From assembly GCA_016839665.1 (NCBI GenBank), contig JAEOTU010000218.1, forward strand, positions 1-9,169: a stretch of DNA of 9,169 bases, written 5' to 3'. The position numbers and the translations under genes were made by a program. The DNA comes from Candidatus Hodarchaeota archaeon (GTDB taxonomy: Archaea; Asgardarchaeota; Heimdallarchaeia; Hodarchaeales; Hodarchaeaceae). This document shows positions 7,204 to 9,169 of the stretch, piece by piece (within the stretch, counting starts at the first letter, position 1; every line of letters begins with the position of its first letter). A model generated the notes under the pieces. That model was not told where the DNA came from. It did not search any database and saw only the letters and a program-made list of their open reading frames with translations.

Positions 7204-7212
7204 TATATTTTT
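7204..7212 (-). promoter_or_regulatory. TATA-like box of the permease gene
   Basis: Minus-strand AAAAATATA, centred 38 bases before ATG 7170. It predicts transcription from about 7183, a short leader that would include little beyond the GGAG motif. It suggests that the permease-phosphatase pair can be expressed apart from the longin-like gene upstream. Confidence 0.4.
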
Positions 7213-7218
7213 ATTCAA

Positions 7219-7412
7219 GACACCTTATTAGTTGAAACGCTCGTAGTATCCGTTTATTGTCTGAATTTTAAAAGAATGTGTTCAACGCAAAAAAAACAAA
7301 GCCATAATTCAATCCATTAAAACCAAAAAAGGGTAATGCAGCCTTATCTACTGATTAAAGAACATTTCAATCAGAATTTTTAATTTTCCTAAATCCTGCT
7401 CAATTTATTATA
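7219..7412. other. Intergenic stretch, A-T-rich, no gene seen
   Basis: 194 bases between the stop of the longin-like gene and the earliest possible start of the permease. I checked both strands for short frames; the ATGs on the minus strand run only a few codons (for example ATG GAT TGA). No tRNA-like fold was seen. An eight-base A run at 7289-7296 reads as T8 on the minus strand. Confidence 0.6.
7289..7296 (-). terminator. Possible T-run terminator of the longin-like gene
   Basis: T8 on the minus strand (with more T nearby: GGCTTTG precedes it), about 120 bases after the TAA at 7413. Archaeal RNA polymerase can terminate at T-runs without a hairpin. Such runs are common in A-T-rich DNA, so this is only a candidate. 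Confidence 0.25.
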
Positions 7413-8507
7413 TTATAAATCAACTAGAAATCTCCCCCATACACGTAAAACCTGATTCATGCGCTCCTCACGTAAAAGATCAACCTCGCTGCCATCACCA
7501 AACGAAAGTTCTAAATCTTCACTTCCTTCACCAATATAAGTATCCAATAGGTTTTCAGCTGATAAATAATTTAATTTTTCTTCATTAAATTGGAGAATTT
7601 CTTCAATTATAAGATCTTTTAAACCAGCGGACATGTCCTTAATGATGGAGTAGCTGGTTTCGAAAAATCCTTTCTGAAAACGCCGCCTGAGTAGTAAATC
7701 TATCATGAATGATGTATCAATTGCCATAAAGTAGTCCTTCCCATAAATAAAACGTACTCTGCGAATTTGGGTTGAGCCAAATGATAAAAATTTTGGTTTG
7801 GATCTAAAGAGAGTAGAAATAAATCCGATAATGGCTGAGAAATAGCCCCCAATCACCAATGCGTCATCAATATTGAAAGAGAAAGGAATGTTACCACCTC
7901 CCTTATGAGAAATCAAACACCAAGCAGCAGGTGGTGGTAAATGTTCAGTCTGTTTTCTTAAGTTATAGTGCAGTAACAGACACTCTTCAAACGTAAGGAT
8001 GGAAAAATTGCTTCCAGATTTTCCCACAATCGTGTTTATCATATCATCATCCCGATAATCTGGATTGATGTCTAGGATTATATTCTGGAATTCTCTCTCA
8101 ATTGGTAGCTTCTCCTTTTGACCGAGATTAGCTATTCTAGATGCAAAGAGAATTGAGGCTTGACCTACTAACACCGCTGTCATCATTTCCTTAATATCCC
8201 AAGGGAGGCCCCCTTGCGCTGAGATCAATAAGAGCGTCGTGGAAGGGTCACTGATTATCAGAAAAAAACGATCTTGTAAAGAGACGACAAAGATTTCTGA
8301 CGCTTTAAGACCAGTATGTTTACGTAAATCAAAATTAATACTTGTAATTCCTTCTCCAAATAATTCTAGTCCTAGATTTCCAAGGCCCAGGAGGAAATTC
8401 AAAACTATCTTTTGGAATTCAGTGCTTGGATTACCAAAAGTCCATTTTATTTCGGTGCCCTCAACAAAGAGAGCCCAATTTTCTTTTACATACAAAATAT
8501 TAACCAA
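7413..8507 (-). CDS. Tandem longin/roadblock-like protein, TTG start
   Basis: A 364-residue soluble protein that I do not match to a named family. It seems to hold two copies of a beta-alpha-beta unit like longin/roadblock folds. Copy 1 (about 3-125) has strand ILYVKENWALFVEG, helix 32-50 ending LGNLGLELFG, then strands ITSINF, EIFVVSLQDRFFLIISD (71-87) and TTLLLI, and a closing helix. Copy 2 (about 194-305) has AAWCLISHKGGG, helix IGGYFSAIIGFISTLF (219-234), strands PKFLSF, IRRVRFIYGKDYFMAID (248-264), then MIDLLL and a helix. The tail (306-364) is helical and acidic. In archaea such domains often serve as partners or regulators of small Ras-like GTPases; none is in this window. The start is probably TTG 8507, since an in-frame TAA lies two codons upstream and the nearby ATG is out of frame; TTG 8495 is an alternative. 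It is divergent from the amidohydrolase. Confidence 0.75.
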   Translation of the reverse strand: MVNILYVKENWALFVEGTEIKWTFGNPSTEFQKIVLNFLLGLGNLGLELFGEGITSINFDLRKHTGLKASEIFVVSLQDRFFLIISDPSTTLLLISAQGGLPWDIKEMMTAVLVGQASILFASRIANLGQKEKLPIEREFQNIILDINPDYRDDDMINTIVGKSGSNFSILTFEECLLLHYNLRKQTEHLPPPAAWCLISHKGGGNIPFSFNIDDALVIGGYFSAIIGFISTLFRSKPKFLSFGSTQIRRVRFIYGKDYFMAIDTSFMIDLLLRRRFQKGFFETSYSIIKDMSAGLKDLIIEEILQFNEEKLNYLSAENLLDTYIGEGSEDLELSFGDGSEVDLLREERMNQVLRVWGRFLVDL

Positions 8508-8574
8508 TAATTAATTCAATTTTAATTTTGTTCTACTTCAACCTGAAAAATTACTATGTCTAGATCTGATATAA

Positions 8575-8587
8575 GATATATATAAAA
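8575..8587 (+). promoter_or_regulatory. TATA-like box of the amidohydrolase gene
   Basis: A GATATATATAAAA stretch centred about 66 bases before ATG 8647. By archaeal spacing, transcription would start near 8606-8608, leaving a leader of about 40 bases that includes GAGTGG. This is the closest match to the archaeal TATA consensus in the window. Confidence 0.5.
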
Positions 8588-8634
8588 AAAATCCTCTAAT
8601 ACCAAAAGCGATAGAACAAGAAAGTTGAGTTTCT

Positions 8635-8640
8635 GAGTGG
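8635..8640 (+). promoter_or_regulatory. Shine-Dalgarno-like GAGTGG of the amidohydrolase gene
   Basis: GAGTGG with a 6-base spacer before ATG 8647. It supports that ATG as the start; an in-frame TGA at 8626-8628 rules out any longer reading. Confidence 0.45.
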
Positions 8641-8646
8641 CCAAAA

Positions 8647-9169
8647 ATGATTGAAAATGTAATTAAACATCTCCCTGCTATCGATTTCCATACACATTTT
8701 GCTCTGAGTCCTGTTACACCTTTTATTCCAGAAGCGAAAGGTCTTCCCTCATTTACAGAATTCATGCAGGCGTTGGATGCTGCTCGAGTAACCGAGGCTG
8801 TTTTATTTTGTGGCCCTAAGAAAGGGGCAATGCGAAAGGAAAATGAAACATTAGCTGAACGAATATTTGCGGTACAGCATCGGTTTAAACTTGTAGCATG
8901 GTTGAATCCAAAGCATGATACTCCAGATGACCTCCAAGAATTAGTGGAAAATAACAATTTTTGTGGATTGAAGCTACATCCTGTTTTTGATCAGTATCAG
9001 CTTACAGATCCAGCAGTAAAACCCTTTATCGAAAAAGCTATCAAACTTGATGTACCTATATTGATCCACACAGGATGGGGGTCTGAAGGTAGGGTTGAGG
9101 ACATTGGAATATTAGCAGAAGAATTTTCTGATGGAACCTTTATTTGTCTTCACATGAAGGAGGAGTTTG
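8647..9169 (+). CDS. Amidohydrolase-2 family metal-dependent hydrolase (partial, 5' part)
   Basis: The first 174 residues of a gene running off the right edge; family members are usually about 250-350 residues, so more than a third is missing. The product matches the amidohydrolase-2 (PF04909) TIM-barrel family. The metal-binding HxH is at 15 and 17 in PAIDFHTHF on the first strand. A later strand gives GLKLHPVF (107-114; Lys109, His111), and the next metal-site histidine is probably His141 in VPILIHTGWG. A further His169 is in FICLHM. DPAVKPFIEKAIKLDVPILIHTG is the typical segment linking the last two strands. Members hydrolyse or decarboxylate small ring or amide compounds in the cytosol; the substrate cannot be told from this part. 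The ATG follows GAGTGG and a TATA-like box, and the gene is divergent from the longin-like gene. Confidence 0.88.
   Translation, partial: MIENVIKHLPAIDFHTHFALSPVTPFIPEAKGLPSFTEFMQALDAARVTEAVLFCGPKKGAMRKENETLAERIFAVQHRFKLVAWLNPKHDTPDDLQELVENNNFCGLKLHPVFDQYQLTDPAVKPFIEKAIKLDVPILIHTGWGSEGRVEDIGILAEEFSDGTFICLHMKEEF

Noticed and set aside
7171..7218. Longer permease start at TTG 7218 (16 more residues)
   Set aside because: The extension would include the TATA-like box and the GGAG motif, while ATG 7170 gives a normal membrane-protein N-terminus.
8619..8634. Small hairpin AGAAA-6-TTTCT in the amidohydrolase leader
   Set aside because: Five-base A-T-rich arms are too weak and too common in this composition to call a regulatory structure.
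8538..8957. Minus-strand open frame of 139 codons at the right end
   Set aside because: It is antisense to the amidohydrolase gene starting at 8647, whose product carries clear metal-binding motifs. The antisense product is Ser/Arg/Cys-rich without recognisable features.

Overview
The window is AT-rich, low-GC DNA that looks archaeal. A-T-rich TATA-like boxes lie about 25-45 bases before several starts, some starts are GTG or TTG, and Shine-Dalgarno signals are weak or variant. One protein (7413-8507, minus) appears to be built from two copies of a longin/roadblock-like fold, and a DUF169 (COG2043) protein is present. Together these suggest an uncultured archaeon, plausibly Asgard/Heimdall-like. 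That placement is an inference from style; no rRNA or other marker gene is present.

Layout, left to right. (1) 39-1067 minus: a zinc-free quinone-oxidoreductase-like MDR enzyme. (2) 1068-1262: a divergent promoter region with a 10-bp-arm inverted repeat directly before a TATA-like box. (3) 1272-2585 plus: an N-terminally membrane-anchored protein of unknown function with an internal domain duplication. (4) 2587-2751 minus: an easily missed 54-residue gene whose stop lies one base from the previous stop. (5) 2841-3608 plus: a DUF169 protein with four cysteines. (6) 3625-4230 minus: a histidine phosphatase lacking the usual acidic catalytic residue, downstream of (7) 4294-7170 minus: a large FtsX/MacB-type permease with about ten membrane segments and no ATPase gene in view. 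(8) 7413-8507 minus: the tandem longin-like protein. (9) 8647 to the right edge, plus: the first 174 residues of an amidohydrolase-2 family metal enzyme.

No single pathway joins these genes. Their orientations form divergent pairs (MDR/anchored protein; 54-residue gene/DUF169; longin-like/amidohydrolase) and convergent pairs (anchored protein/54-residue gene; DUF169/phosphatase). The only likely co-transcribed unit is permease followed by phosphatase, 63 bases apart, possibly preceded by the longin-like gene, although 194-242 bases and a separate TATA-like box lie between them. I see no mobile element, CRISPR array, tRNA or rRNA.

The items most worth a second look are the two unrelated proteins with internal duplications, the 54-residue gene, the phosphatase with the altered active site, and the inverted repeat next to the promoter. 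I do not see clear evidence of a new multi-gene system.
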